The position numbers were made by a program, and so were the translations under genes. The notes beneath the pieces were generated by a model. It worked only from the letters and a program-made list of their open reading frames with translations, did not search any database and was not told the DNA's origin. From positions 2,666,001 to 2,730,000 of the forward strand of contig OZ220491.1 of NCBI GenBank assembly GCA_965116195.1: 64,000 nucleotides of DNA, given 5' to 3'. This document shows positions 44,302-57,400 of the stretch, in pieces (within the stretch, counting starts at the first letter, position 1; the number at the start of each line of letters is the position of its first letter). The stretch is from Aldehydirespirator sp965116195 (GTDB taxonomy: Bacteria; Actinomycetota; Acidimicrobiia; Acidimicrobiales; Aldehydirespiratoraceae).

Positions 44302-44355
44302 TAGCGCGCCTCGTTTGGGACGAGGAGGTCGTGGGTTCAAATCCCGCCTGCCCGA
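44302..44355 (+). pseudogene. Truncated tRNA-Pro copy 3 with altered anticodon (TGG)
   Basis: Third 104-bp-spaced copy. One C-to-T change in the anticodon loop makes it TTTGGGA, that is anticodon TGG. Stems are unchanged. The 5-prime part is again missing. Confidence 0.9.
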
Positions 44356-44405
44356 CCCTAACACTTGTCAATGCATTCACGTCGCAGAACGAATGCACCA
44401 ACAGG

Positions 44406-44446
44406 AAAGGCCCCGACCGTTTGACCGGGGCCTTCCTTGGTTTTTT
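44406..44446 (+). terminator. Intrinsic terminator after the tRNA array
   Basis: Stem AAGGCCCCG (44407-44415) pairs with CGGGGCCTT (44426-44434). It is followed by CCTTGG and a six-T run (44441-44446). It would end the tRNA transcript and also lies before the convergent S-layer gene. Confidence 0.85.
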
Positions 44447-44522
44447 GTAGTCCTAGTTGGGAGTAGTTGCGTCTTTCACAGTCGACTTGCCGCTGAAATT
44501 GGATCCAGCCGTAGCCAAGCCG

Positions 44523-48363
<3,841 letters not shown>

Positions 48364-48380
<17 letters not shown>

Positions 48381-48591
48381 CAGTCCCACCTTTCCATATT
48401 GTCATCTTGACTTGGCTGCTGCCGACGGAACCGGCGAGCCACCAAGTGAGCCGTCGGACGTAACCGTATCCGACCCATGTGACACTTTCAACTTGTGACA
48501 CTGTCAACTTGGGCACCACGCGAGCCGAAACCGTAGTATACAGGACATTACACCAATGCCCCCCCCCCCCCCGTAGTGTGACATTTGTCAT
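48364..48591 (-). CDS. 75-residue upstream ORF containing a 14-nt poly-G tract before S-layer gene 1
   Basis: ATG 48591 (preceded by AAGGCAGAAT) reads MTNVTLRGGGGHWCNVL and ends TAG 48364, overlapping the S-layer start by 17 bases in another frame. With 13 or 15 G the frame ends early, so tract length would control whether ribosomes arrive at the S-layer start. No similarity is recognised; it may be only a leader. Confidence 0.35.
48463..48509 (-). promoter_or_regulatory. Candidate promoter of S-layer gene 1 with a 16-bp direct repeat
   Basis: On the minus strand TTGAAA (48491-48486) and TACGGT (48468-48463) are 17 bp apart, about 80-110 nt before ATG 48380. The -35 lies in the second of two adjacent AGTTGAAAGTGTCACA/AGTTGACAGTGTCACA repeats, which might be an operator. 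It overlaps the frame of the poly-G-containing upstream ORF, so one of the two readings may be wrong. Confidence 0.4.
48559..48572. repeat. 14-bp poly-C tract (G in sense) upstream of S-layer gene 1
   Basis: Uninterrupted 14-base tract about 180 nt upstream of the ATG. It matches in length and position the tracts at the other two surface genes. Confidence 0.92.
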
Positions 48592-48658
48592 ATTCTGCCT
48601 TGTCGGAGCCACCGTCCTCGTGCTTTAGCTACTCGGAGAGACCAACAGCAGGTGCGGA

Positions 48659-49504
48659 CTACAACCCGGTGGGACGGTTCACAAAACGGCCTGCACTTGG
48701 TGAGTAAAACCACCCGCTGCCCGCCAGCGTGCCTCCATCAACCGGAATGTTGACGCCAGTGACGAACGATGCGAGGTCACTGGCCAGAAACAATGCAACC
48801 CGGGCCTGATCCTCAGGCCGTCCCAGACGCCCGACCGGAGCCCACGACCCCCACAGATGCTCATGGTCCTCGTAGCCGGTGAGGTAATCAACCTGTGGAG
48901 TTTGGGTGAGATCCGGTGCGATGCCGTTGGCACGAACACCGTGACGACCATATCCGGCGGCCAGCGATGTCGTGAAGTGTGCCGCAGCAGCCTTCATGGC
49001 CGAATAAACCGGTTCGCCGGGGTATCCCCTCAGGCCCTCAACCGAGTGAACGTTGACGATTGAACCTCGCCTCGCCTTGATCATCGCCGGCAAAAAAGCT
49101 CGAGTGACCAACAGCATGTGCAACAGGTTCACCTCGTACATGGCATGCCAGGACTCCGGTGAAGAATCGTGGAACCGAACCAGCGGACGGTAGTCGCCCA
49201 CATTGTTGACCAGCACGTCAACTCGCCCACAGGTTTTGAGTACTTCTGTTCGCAAGCGCTGCACATCATCAGCGCAGCGCACATCCACCACATGCAGTCG
49301 TGCCGTTCCTCCCGCAGCACCGATGTCGGCTATGGCCTGCTCGCCTCGCTCGGGGTTGATCTCGGCGATCTCCACTCGGGCACCGTGAGCTGCAAACAAC
49401 CGGCTGACTGCCCCTCCGATGCCGTCACCCCCGCCGGTCACGACCGCTGTTTGACCTTGCAGGAGCGAGCCGAAGTCACTGATCGGCGGGATGTTCTCCA
49501 CCAC
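48659..49504 (-). CDS. Short-chain dehydrogenase/reductase
   Basis: Classical SDR of 281 residues: cofactor motif TAVVTGGGDGIGGAVSRLFA, DVLVNNVGDY, active-site Ser in VNVHSVEGLRG, catalytic YSAMKAAAAHF (YxxxK) and the C-terminal PVGRLGRPEDQARVALFLASD...GGTLAGSG. The acidic residue after the second strand (EIAEINPER) suggests NAD preference. Substrate is unknown. The start is GTG 49504. It lies co-directionally upstream of S-layer gene 1. Confidence 0.88.
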   Translation of the reverse strand: MVENIPPISDFGSLLQGQTAVVTGGGDGIGGAVSRLFAAHGARVEIAEINPERGEQAIADIGAAGGTARLHVVDVRCADDVQRLRTEVLKTCGRVDVLVNNVGDYRPLVRFHDSSPESWHAMYEVNLLHMLLVTRAFLPAMIKARRGSIVNVHSVEGLRGYPGEPVYSAMKAAAAHFTTSLAAGYGRHGVRANGIAPDLTQTPQVDYLTGYEDHEHLWGSWAPVGRLGRPEDQARVALFLASDLASFVTGVNIPVDGGTLAGSGWFYSPSAGRFVNRPTGL

Positions 49505-49689
49505 ATCACACCGTACACGACATCACACCAGCCCATGCCTGAGGTGACCGTAAACGAATCCGGCCCGCGCTGTCATCGTCCGTAAAGCTATCTGATGGGG
49601 GTGGGGCGGGTTTCACACCGACCAAAATCTGTAACCCCGCATTCGTGGCACAACGCTGATGGCTCTTGCCCACCATCACGGCGGGCTGG

Positions 49690-49970
49690 AGCTTTCAGTT
49701 TGGCCAACTCCTCGGTGCAGCTCGCTGCGGACCCGGGCCTGCAAGGGCGGGTCGCGGCTGCATACGGCGTGGTGTTCGTCGGTGCCCGCGCTGTTGGTGG
49801 CCCGTTGCTGGGATGGATGGTGGATGCCCTCGGCAGCCAGCAGGCCTTGGTGGTCGTGGGCGTGGGAACGACTGTCGGTGTCCGGGTCACTAGACACGTT
49901 GACTGCCTTGGTGGTCGTGGGCGTGGGAACGACTGCTTGTGCGCTGCTCGGATACTTCTCAATTCGCCGG
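49690..49970 (+). pseudogene. C-terminal fragment of an MFS exporter interrupted by a foreign insert
   Basis: The plus frame SLANSSVQLAADPGLQGRVA, AYGVVFVGARAVGGPLLGWM and VDALGSQQALVVVGVGTT matches the end of EntS/DUF894-type MFS transporters. At 49844-49935 a 31-bp segment is duplicated with a 30-bp filler between; the filler is nearly identical to 1566-1596 inside the giant adhesin gene. Resuming after the duplication, the frame gives TTACALLGYFSIRR, the expected helix end. Confidence 0.65.
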
Positions 49971-49989
49971 ACATCGTGCCCAGTTCAGC

Positions 49990-50399
49990 CATCATGACCA
50001 CGCTCGTACGCATGTCGCCACGACATCGTCTCGTCGAAATTGCGGGATTGCAGGCCGCAGCGACTAGGTTCACCAGTGCCTCGACTTCCGCATCGGCCGA
50101 CGAACCAGCCGCTGGAACCCAAGGGGCGAAGCATCAGCAAGGAGGAAGGCCAACGCAAACCACGAAGCCTGTGGCATCGCGGACCAACGACACCGCTTCA
50201 TGGAGGCCGTATGTCCCTACCGTAGCCGACGGGATCGCCTCGGCGTTTGACCTCTTCAACCTTCAGGGACTCAAGTACTGTCCGCGCTGCTTCTGGCCTC
50301 GTCAAGAGAGTCAACCGGATGCAATCACCGATGCATGGAACACCGTCGGCACCACGATGTACATTGTGATCGGTCACCACCTCGTGACAGAGCCCACTG
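49990..50399 (+). other. Undefined stretch between MFS and DUF2335 remnants
   Basis: A frame reading ADGIASAFDLFNLQGLKYCP then DAWNTVGTTMYIVIGHHLVT runs to TAA 50410 and overlaps the following ATG as a stop-start junction. I do not recognise it. It may be one more gene tail in this fragment-rich zone. Confidence 0.3.
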
Positions 50400-50570
50400 A
50401 TGAGCAGTAACGATCCCGATGCCGTAGTCCACAGCAGTGTCGAAATGGCAGCCGCTTATCGCGGACCGCTTCCACCGCCCGAGTGGTTGAAAGAATACGA
50501 AGAAGCCTTACCGGGCATAGCCGACCGGATCATGACATTGGTAGAGAGCGATGTAGCCGACAAGCAGACG
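50400..50570 (+). pseudogene. N-terminal fragment of a DUF2335-like membrane protein
   Basis: ATG 50400 reads MSSNDPDAVVHSSVEMAAAY and GPLPPPEWLKEYEEALPGIA then DRIMTLVES, the N-terminal signature of DUF2335 proteins (PLPPPExLxxYExxxPGxAxRI). The membrane part is missing: after about residue 57 the sequence joins an unrelated coiled-coil region read on the minus strand. Confidence 0.55.
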
Positions 50571-50950
50571 GCACCAACAAACGCCTTGACCGGGCCGGTC
50601 ACCTGCTCGGCCACTTCAGCACGGACACGTTCGCGGGTCGCCTCGGCTTGCCTGATGGTCTGATCAGCCTCGGCCCGGTCCCTGTCCAGAGACGTGATCG
50701 TGCTGATTGACTCTTCACACCGGCTGGTCAGATGCTCCAGGGTAGCCGGGGTGATGTCACCAGTCGGCCTCCACGCCTCCGGCAGGTCTGCGACCAGTTT
50801 GACTGACCGCTTGTCAACCTCCTGCATGGCGCGCTGCACCATGTTGTCAGACTGTTTGACCCGTTCAGCATGCTGTTCACGGGCCTGGCTGAGCGCACCC
50901 TCGGCCTTCGCCAACCTCTCACGAGCGCTGTCAAGAACCGTATCCGCCTC
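50571..50950 (-). pseudogene. Coiled-coil fragment of unknown origin
   Basis: Minus frame from about GEADTVLDSARERLAKAEGA through VQRAMQEVDKRSVKLVADLP to RVRAEVAEQVTGP is heptad-like and charged. It lacks its own start and its end is fused to the DUF2335 remnant. It follows the HerA fragment after a frame change, so it may be a piece captured from another gene. Confidence 0.4.
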
Positions 50951-51688
50951 GCCTAGCCGTGTCGGTGGCCATCTCCGCGCCTTCCACCCGGCCTGACACC
51001 TCGGTCACAAGGCCGTAGTGGAACAACACCGACCCGTCAGTGAGCCGTTGGGCAGACACAACAAAGGTGTCGAGGTCCAGTTCAATCTTCTCGTCAACGA
51101 TCACGTTGGCAGCTTGCGTGGACGCGTCGGTGGAGGCATCCACAAGGCCGACCAACGTGCCCAGGTCAGGCACCTCGGGGAGGCTGTCAAGATCATTGCG
51201 TCGGTCCTCTCCGGTGATGTCGTCAACTCTCGACAACGGAACAATCTCGATCTCTGCCGGCGGCGCAAACCTGGCACCGTCAACACCGCCGGCAGCAGGA
51301 AACCCAGACGTGTCATCAACACCGACAACCATGTCCCCGTCAACCATGTCCTCATCGGCTGAAAAACCCCGCTCCGCGGTTGGGAACACAGGCCCATCGG
51401 CTGGAGCATCAAGCCCGTCGGCTGGGAAATCACGCTCATAGGGAGGAGCATCACCGGTGTGACTGGCATGAGCACTACCAGCACGTTGCGGAGAGGAATC
51501 AGCTACCGAACCATCGCCAATCAGGGCTTCACGGGTGTGAAGAGAGGACTCGGCAACCACAACATCTGCGATCGGGGCATCATTGGTCAAGGCATCACGG
51601 CTGTTGCCTTCTCCTCTGCGGGTGGTGTGGCCTTGGAGAACCGGCGGCGGAACTCACTGGTCAAGACATCACCGTTCTGATTTGTCAT
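50935..51688 (-). pseudogene. Broken HerA-like ATPase: HAS-barrel region only
   Basis: ATG 51688 overlaps the nurA stop as ATGA and reads MTNQNGDVLTSEFRRRFSKA, then stops. A second frame from TTG 51590 continues with PADG-rich repeats and then a HAS-barrel-like segment: IEIVPLSRVDDITGEDRR, TLVGLVDASTDAS, VIVDEKIELDLDTFVVSA and HYGLVTEVSGRVEGAEMATD. The P-loop ATPase core is absent. HerA normally partners NurA in DNA-end resection and in some phage-defence systems, so the module is probably non-functional here. Confidence 0.55.
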
Positions 51689-52848
51689 GACGAGGCTCCG
51701 TTGGCTGAGGGCGCGTCAAGGTCAAGCGTGGGCAAAAGCGGACGACCCTCAGCAACCACCTCACGGGCGGCACGGTTGGCAAGCGTGGCATTCCCCAGAG
51801 ACCGGTGGAGAAACTGCTCAAGGTTGTTGACCGGTCGCAGATTCACAGGGGCGCGCTCGTCGTGATGAGCAACACCTGCGTATACCGGAAGGACACTGGC
51901 CAGCATGGAAGCTCGTGCACAGACCGCCACCAGGCCTTGACCAGAGGAGAATTCAAGACGGGCGATGCCACTCCAGCGAGACGCGCCGAACTTAGGATCG
52001 CCGATCCGCACGTAGCAAGTCCAACGGTCAGACCCGGCTGTGTACAAGCGTGTCCGTTCTCCCACGGCCAAGGTGGGCACAGCCGCATGCGCTCTGTCGG
52101 GCAGAAGGCGTCTCAGATGCGACTTGACGTATCCGGCCACAAGTCCATGCAACGACCGGATCCGGTTCAACGGCCCGTCCAACACGACATTCCAACCAGC
52201 ATTCGCAGCGTCAAGGGCCAGATCCCCTTCAGCTCGACGCATCCGGTCCTGGAGGTGGGCGAGACAGTCATCAGGTTCGGTGCCGGTGACAGGTGCCGAC
52301 ACCCACACGTAACCCGAACGGCGCGACACCAGGTCGCCGGAATGCCCACCACCCCACACAGCAACACGTCCGATGCGGATGCCCTCAAAGCGCATCTGCC
52401 CACCGGGCCGAACAGTCACCGCACCCACAGCAAAAGCACCAGCAAGACCAGGGATGCGCATACCCCCGACAGCATGCTCAGCCCAAGTTCGCAACTCAAC
52501 CCGGCGCACTCCATCAACGAACGCCAGCGGAACAGCCTGCGGCTCTGCCCTGGCCACCGGCCAATCACCGGGCTCAGCCTGCTCAGCGCTGTCACCGCTG
52601 ACATCATCGGCACTGTCAAAATCCGCCGACACCCCGTAAGCCGGACCCCATCCCTCGCTGTACACCACCCACCCGCGATCAACAACCGGGACTCCCGAAA
52701 GCGCGCCATCACCTGACCCGAAGGCGCACAGAGGGGACCCGACGGTGCGCTGAGGTGACCCTGGGCCGACCTGAACCGGCCCCTGTGTGCTTTGTCCCAA
52801 CGCTTCATCCACCTCAGCAACAGTAGCGACGGGGTGTGACAGCCTCAC
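51685..52848 (-). CDS. NurA-like nuclease
   Basis: A 387-residue protein with the NurA-type acidic motifs VPLAFVDGVRRVELRTWAE, an internal VVLDGPLNRI and the C-terminal IARLEFSSGQGL. The segment LHGLVAGYVKSHLRRLLPD matches the helix after the second motif. NurA is a Mn-dependent RNase H-fold 5-prime to 3-prime nuclease working with HerA. The adjacent HerA is broken, so activity is uncertain. The start GTG 52848 lacks a strong SD. Assignment rests on motif pattern; a diverged unrelated actinobacterial family is the alternative. Confidence 0.55.
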   Translation of the reverse strand: MRLSHPVATVAEVDEALGQSTQGPVQVGPGSPQRTVGSPLCAFGSGDGALSGVPVVDRGWVVYSEGWGPAYGVSADFDSADDVSGDSAEQAEPGDWPVARAEPQAVPLAFVDGVRRVELRTWAEHAVGGMRIPGLAGAFAVGAVTVRPGGQMRFEGIRIGRVAVWGGGHSGDLVSRRSGYVWVSAPVTGTEPDDCLAHLQDRMRRAEGDLALDAANAGWNVVLDGPLNRIRSLHGLVAGYVKSHLRRLLPDRAHAAVPTLAVGERTRLYTAGSDRWTCYVRIGDPKFGASRWSGIARLEFSSGQGLVAVCARASMLASVLPVYAGVAHHDERAPVNLRPVNNLEQFLHRSLGNATLANRAAREVVAEGRPLLPTLDLDAPSANGASS

Positions 52849-53194
52849 GCCGCATCAGCACAACCATCATCCCAAGCGCGCATCTTCATGTAACTTGCCC
52901 GCTTCACTCTGACGGCCTGAGCGAGCCGATGGCGCAACGGCATGTTGTGCGTCAACCCCCGCAAGCACGGATGGAACCACTACCCCATCGGTCTGGTAGT
53001 CCGACGTTTTTGTCAATCCCTGTGAACCTGACGGAACTACGGTGCCGAGCAGTGGCACACTATGGGCCGTGTTGACCACAAGCCGGTTGATTTCAGTCGA
53101 GAAAGTCATGCCAGTGCCGCCCAAGTTGACGCTGTATCCCCCGGCTCCGGATCGAGTCGGATCATGCGCTGATCGAAACGATCCCTGGCGGTAA
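52849..53194. other. Gap with no supportable gene
   Basis: A minus frame (SAHDPTRSGAGGYSVNLGGT then GMTFSTEINRLVVNTAHS) looks partly protein-like but has no start signal or recognisable family. It may be a remnant. Confidence 0.3.
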
Positions 53195-53303
53195 CACTCA
53201 AGTTGATGCACGAACCCCTGGCACTCCTCACGAACAGGGTTGCGGCTCACTGCGAGCCGCTCGGGTAACACTCAAGTCGATGCGCAAACCCCTGGTACTC
53301 AGC
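53190..53303 (+). repeat. Single start echo before the EamA exporter gene
   Basis: GGTAACACTCAAGTTGATGC then ACGAACCCCTGGCACTC (ATG 53216) repeats as GGTAACACTCAAGTCGATGC then GCAAACCCCTGGTACTC (ATG 53280), 64 bp apart. The copy covers the leader and the first seven codons (MHEPLAL versus MRKPLVL). Confidence 0.85.
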
Positions 53304-54125
53304 CCCGAATGGTTTTTCGTGGCGAGTGCGATCTCGCAGTACTCAGGTGCGGCGATTGCAGTCATCCTCTTTGATCATCTGGCACCAGGTGGTGTGGCTC
53401 TGTTGCGAGTGTTGGGAGCCGCTTTGATCATCGTGGTACTGCGGCGCTCCTGGCAGCGCAACTGGACAGCCGCGGACCTGTACCGCAGCGCTGCTTTTGG
53501 TGTGTCCCTGGCAGCCATGAACCTGTGCTTCTACCTTGCCATGGACAGACTGCCCCTCGGCAACGCCGTCGCCATTGAGTTCATCGGTCCTGTCACGGTG
53601 GCCGCCCTCGGTGTGCGTACTCTACGGTCAACACTGGGTTTGCTGCTCGTCATGGTCGGCGTGGTTGTCTTGGCAGGAGTGGACTCCGAAGGCACCGTCA
53701 CCGGAGTGTCATTCGCGTTGCTGGCCGGTGTTTTTTGGGCCGGGTACATCCTGTTGGGATACCGCGTGGCACGAACCCGTACCGCGGTGGACGGCCTGGG
53801 CCTGGGAATGCTGTTCGGCGCAGTCGCCATCAGCCCCTTCGGGATTACCCCGGTAGCCGGAGTGCTGGGCTCACCCACCGTAATGATCGTGGGAATCACC
53901 ACAGGGATCTTCTCCAACGTGATTCCCTATCGGATCGACCAGACCGTAATGCGACGCATTGACCCGCACCGCTTCGCTCTGCTACAAGCCCTGTTACCCG
54001 CAACAGCAACCCTGATGGGCCTGATCATTCTGGCACAAGTGCCAAGCCCACAAGAAATTCTGGGTATTGCCCTGGTGGTCACAGCCATCATCTTGACCCG
54101 CTCACACACGGCACAACCAAAGTAG
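53280..54125 (+). CDS. EamA/RhtA-like inner-membrane exporter
   Basis: A 281-residue protein with about ten hydrophobic segments in two EamA halves. Signatures are YSGAAIAVILFDHLAPGGVA, LCFYLAMDRLPLGNAVAIEF, FIGPVTVAAL and, in the second half, NVIPYRIDQTVMRRIDPHRF. It is close in pattern to threonine/homoserine exporters; the substrate is unproven. It begins at ATG 53280, whose leader is duplicated. It is followed by a strong hairpin at 54295-54338. Confidence 0.88.
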   Translation: MRKPLVLSPEWFFVASAISQYSGAAIAVILFDHLAPGGVALLRVLGAALIIVVLRRSWQRNWTAADLYRSAAFGVSLAAMNLCFYLAMDRLPLGNAVAIEFIGPVTVAALGVRTLRSTLGLLLVMVGVVVLAGVDSEGTVTGVSFALLAGVFWAGYILLGYRVARTRTAVDGLGLGMLFGAVAISPFGITPVAGVLGSPTVMIVGITTGIFSNVIPYRIDQTVMRRIDPHRFALLQALLPATATLMGLIILAQVPSPQEILGIALVVTAIILTRSHTAQPK

Positions 54126-54294
54126 CCATCGACACATGATCCTTACAACACCAACATCAGAGGCACCGTCTCGCCTCAATGAACATGCGAACATGCCGAG
54201 GATATCCTAGCTGAGCTGGGTCTTGAAACCCGGAGATGTGGCGGAACTCCGCAACACCGGAGCCCTCCCTTAACCACCAATCCTCATGGTGGAG

Positions 54295-54338
54295 ACCCGA
54301 GAAAGGCCCCGGCGGTGTTGTCGGGGCCTTTCTCGGGT
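54295..54338. terminator. Bidirectional hairpin between EamA and S-layer gene 2
   Basis: A perfect 17-bp stem, ACCCGAGAAAGGCCCCG with CGGGGCCTTTCTCGGGT, and a 10-nt loop. No long U-run follows on either strand. It sits between convergent genes and shares the AAAGGCCCCG core with the tRNA terminator at 44406. Confidence 0.75.
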
Positions 54339-54422
54339 TGGTGGTGGGTGGTCTAGTTGGGGGTGGTGCTGTTCGTCACGGTTTGTTGGTGGCTGGTTCT
54401 TGGTTGGGGTGTCGTCAAGTTG

Positions 54423-57400
54423 TCAGCCACCGGTGGTTCTGGTGTCTGTCACAACGGATCTATCGCTGTTACCGACACTGTTTTTGGCTCGGATCTGGAA
54501 CCGGTATCTCGTGGTGGCATCCAGTCCGGTCACAGTGTGCATGGTGGTGTCAGCGTCTGAATTAGCGATAGCAGTCCAGTTACCCCAGCTACCGGTGCCT
54601 TTTCTTTGACGATATTCATAGCCGGTGATCGAATCATCACCGGGGTTAGTCCATGACAAAGCCACCGAATTCGCAGCAGGTGTGGCACTCAACCCGGTCG
54701 GCTTGGCAGGCGCAGTAGGAACAGTGGTCGTCGTGGGGGTTGTTCCGGTACCGACCTGGGTCCAGTAGGCATACGCAAGGTCCGAATACGCGTCGCAACC
54801 CGAATCGTATGCAGACACACGAGCATAGTAATGAAGGCCCACTGTCAGACCTGCGAATGCCTTGGTAAATGCAGTGTCACTCGAGGCTTCGATATCAATC
54901 TCATGAACTGTAGTGCCTTCTCTGTTCCCGCTATTTATTACCACCAAGAGGCGGTAATCAAGGTTGGCATCCAAAGTACAACCACCCACGGCGGCGCTGG
55001 GTCGTTTCCAGGTGAGGGTCACACCGGTACCCGACGCGGTTGCTGTAAAGTCCCGCGGGGGCGCAACACCACCAGCCGCAAGAGTCGTGGTTGTTGTGGC
55101 TGTGGACGCTCCCGCTTCGCGGTAGTTCACGATACCAACGATCGCGGTGGTGGTGTTGAGATCACCGGTAGCGCCGGGTGCGTTGGTGTCAGCGTATATC
55201 AAAAGAGCGGTGGAACGTTCAGTGTTCGCGGTGTCGGGATCCGGGTCATCCACCCGCAGCGAGATGGTGAAACTGCCATCAGCGCCGGTCACATGGGGAG
55301 TCCGAAATCCGGTGAGATAGTTGTCAGGCGGCTCCTCTTCGTAGAGGTTCTGGAATCTGTAAAGACGGGTCAGGTGACCGGAGTGAATACCGCGTATCAC
55401 GCTGAACTTGGCAGGACCCGTGCCATCAGCACCCGCTGTGGTGTCAGCACCGTCAGTGTCTTTGAGTTGCACCGTGACAGTCACATCGTCACCGAACTCA
55501 GCATCCACGAACACCTTGGTGTCCTCTTCTGTAAACGCCTTGTCAACTTTGGCACCATCAGTCATCACCGTGAAACCAGCTGCCGCTTTGCCGGCAGGCA
55601 CGGTGGTGGTGGGCGCGTCCCCGGACGTGGTCCGGGTGCCTTCTGACATCAGCACATAAAAGAAATGGAACCGCTTGTTGCCGTTACCAGAAGCCGCCGG
55701 GCCGTTGATCTGTTCGACCACGCTAATCACACGAGTCTGAACAGTGCCAGCCGTGCTGGTATCAGGATCAGCGGGAGCAACAACAACAAACGAAGCCCTA
55801 CCAGCACTGTCCGTCACCAGATTATCAGGATCAACATCCGTAACCGCGGTCTGTGTCCCACAAGCAGCCGTACACACAAGATTAACCTCATCACTAGCAA
55901 CAAAAGCCTCACTGTCATCCGTGGCCGTGGTAGCCGTAGCATCCACCTTGGTTATATAAGTACGCAACGTAACAGGATTCTCGCCGTCAACACCAACCGT
56001 GGCGTCCTTCACCTTGTCACCATCATTCTCATCCGTGTACTTGAGCTGCACCGTAAACCTTCTCCAGTCACCAAACTTCATCGAATAATACGTAGCACCA
56101 GCAGTGTCAGTCATCTTCGACGCTTCAAAAGTCGCGTCATCAGCCGTAATCGTCAACGACTCCGCCGCCACAGCCACAGTCGTAGTCGTAGTAGTAGTCG
56201 AAGTCGTAGTCGTCGTAGTGGTGGTGGTGGTAGACGTAGTGGCACCACCCGAAGACACCGTGGTGGTGGTAGTAGTAGTAGTAGTAGTGCCCGTCGTTGT
56301 GGTGGTGGTTGTGAGGTGGAAGCTGGCTATGTCAGCACTGTTGTCGTGGTCATATGAGTCCCAATGCAACCTGGCACCTATAGGCATCTCCTTGAGGGCT
56401 TTGAGCAGGGCCGCCTCAAAGGCTGCCAAGGTCACGTAGTTGCCGTTCAACTGGAACACATCGTTGTCGTCATAACGCACCTGATGCGGCACCACCGGAT
56501 CACCATTGTCGGAGTCCACGATGATCTCATCAGTGTCTGTGTTACCAGCCAGCACAAGCAAACTCTCACCAGAAGACTGAGAGACCTTGCTGGTACGGAT
56601 CGCCCACAACACCGTCGTCTCACCACACCTGTCCTTACCATCAGAGTTCGCACTGTGACAACCAGTGTCGGCTGCGCCTGCGGCGTCACCGTTCCAGGTA
56701 GCAGTAATCGTCTCCTTCGACGCGGTGTCAACTTTTTGGGTGTAACCGATACGCACCATGCCATCAGACCCCGTGCGACGCTCCGACTTCGGCAGATTCG
56801 ACACAGTCATCGTGTCAGTGTTCAAGTCTGAGGTGAGCAGTATCGGCTGGTTACGCATACCAACCCCGTACTGATCACGCACCGCCACCTGAATACTATT
56901 CGACCCCGACACACCAGCAGCGTTGACCACCACAAACGGATGCACCGGAGTCGGTGTCACATGAGACACCACCGCTGCAGCGTCAGAAAACACCACAAAC
57001 TGCTCCTTGGCACCAGCAGGCGCGTTGTCTGACGGAGTCAACGTCCACACCACCGTCCGATACTGACCAACCGAAGTCGGGTTCGGATCAGACGCCGTCA
57101 CAGTGAACGACACCCTGCCACTACTATCCGAAGTGACAGTCGCGGCTTCGGTCACGCTCACCAACGCAGCCGCCGTGGCCGCCGCGACAGTGGAGTGTTG
57201 GCCGGTGTAAGTCTTTTTCTGCAAACTATACTTCGCGGGCTTCGACCCGTCCGTGCCGACCGTGGCATTGCTCGTCACACCACCAACAGTGGCTTGCAAC
57301 TGACCCGTGAACTCCAAACTCGAACCGAAACGCACATGAAACGTCGCCTTCTGTGCCGGTGACACCAACAACGACGATGCCGCCACCGGCAGGCTCGCCA

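Noticed and set aside
49595..50410. 271-codon plus frame as one intact protein
   Set aside because: It joins the MFS remnant, the adhesin-derived filler and unrelated sequence by chance; only the part at 49690-49880 is homologous to a family.
54225..54292. tRNA-Leu-like GGAGATGTGGCGGAACT segment
   Set aside because: The matching 3-prime acceptor strand and anticodon arm are missing. Only the box-A-like motif is present, so it is at most a remnant.
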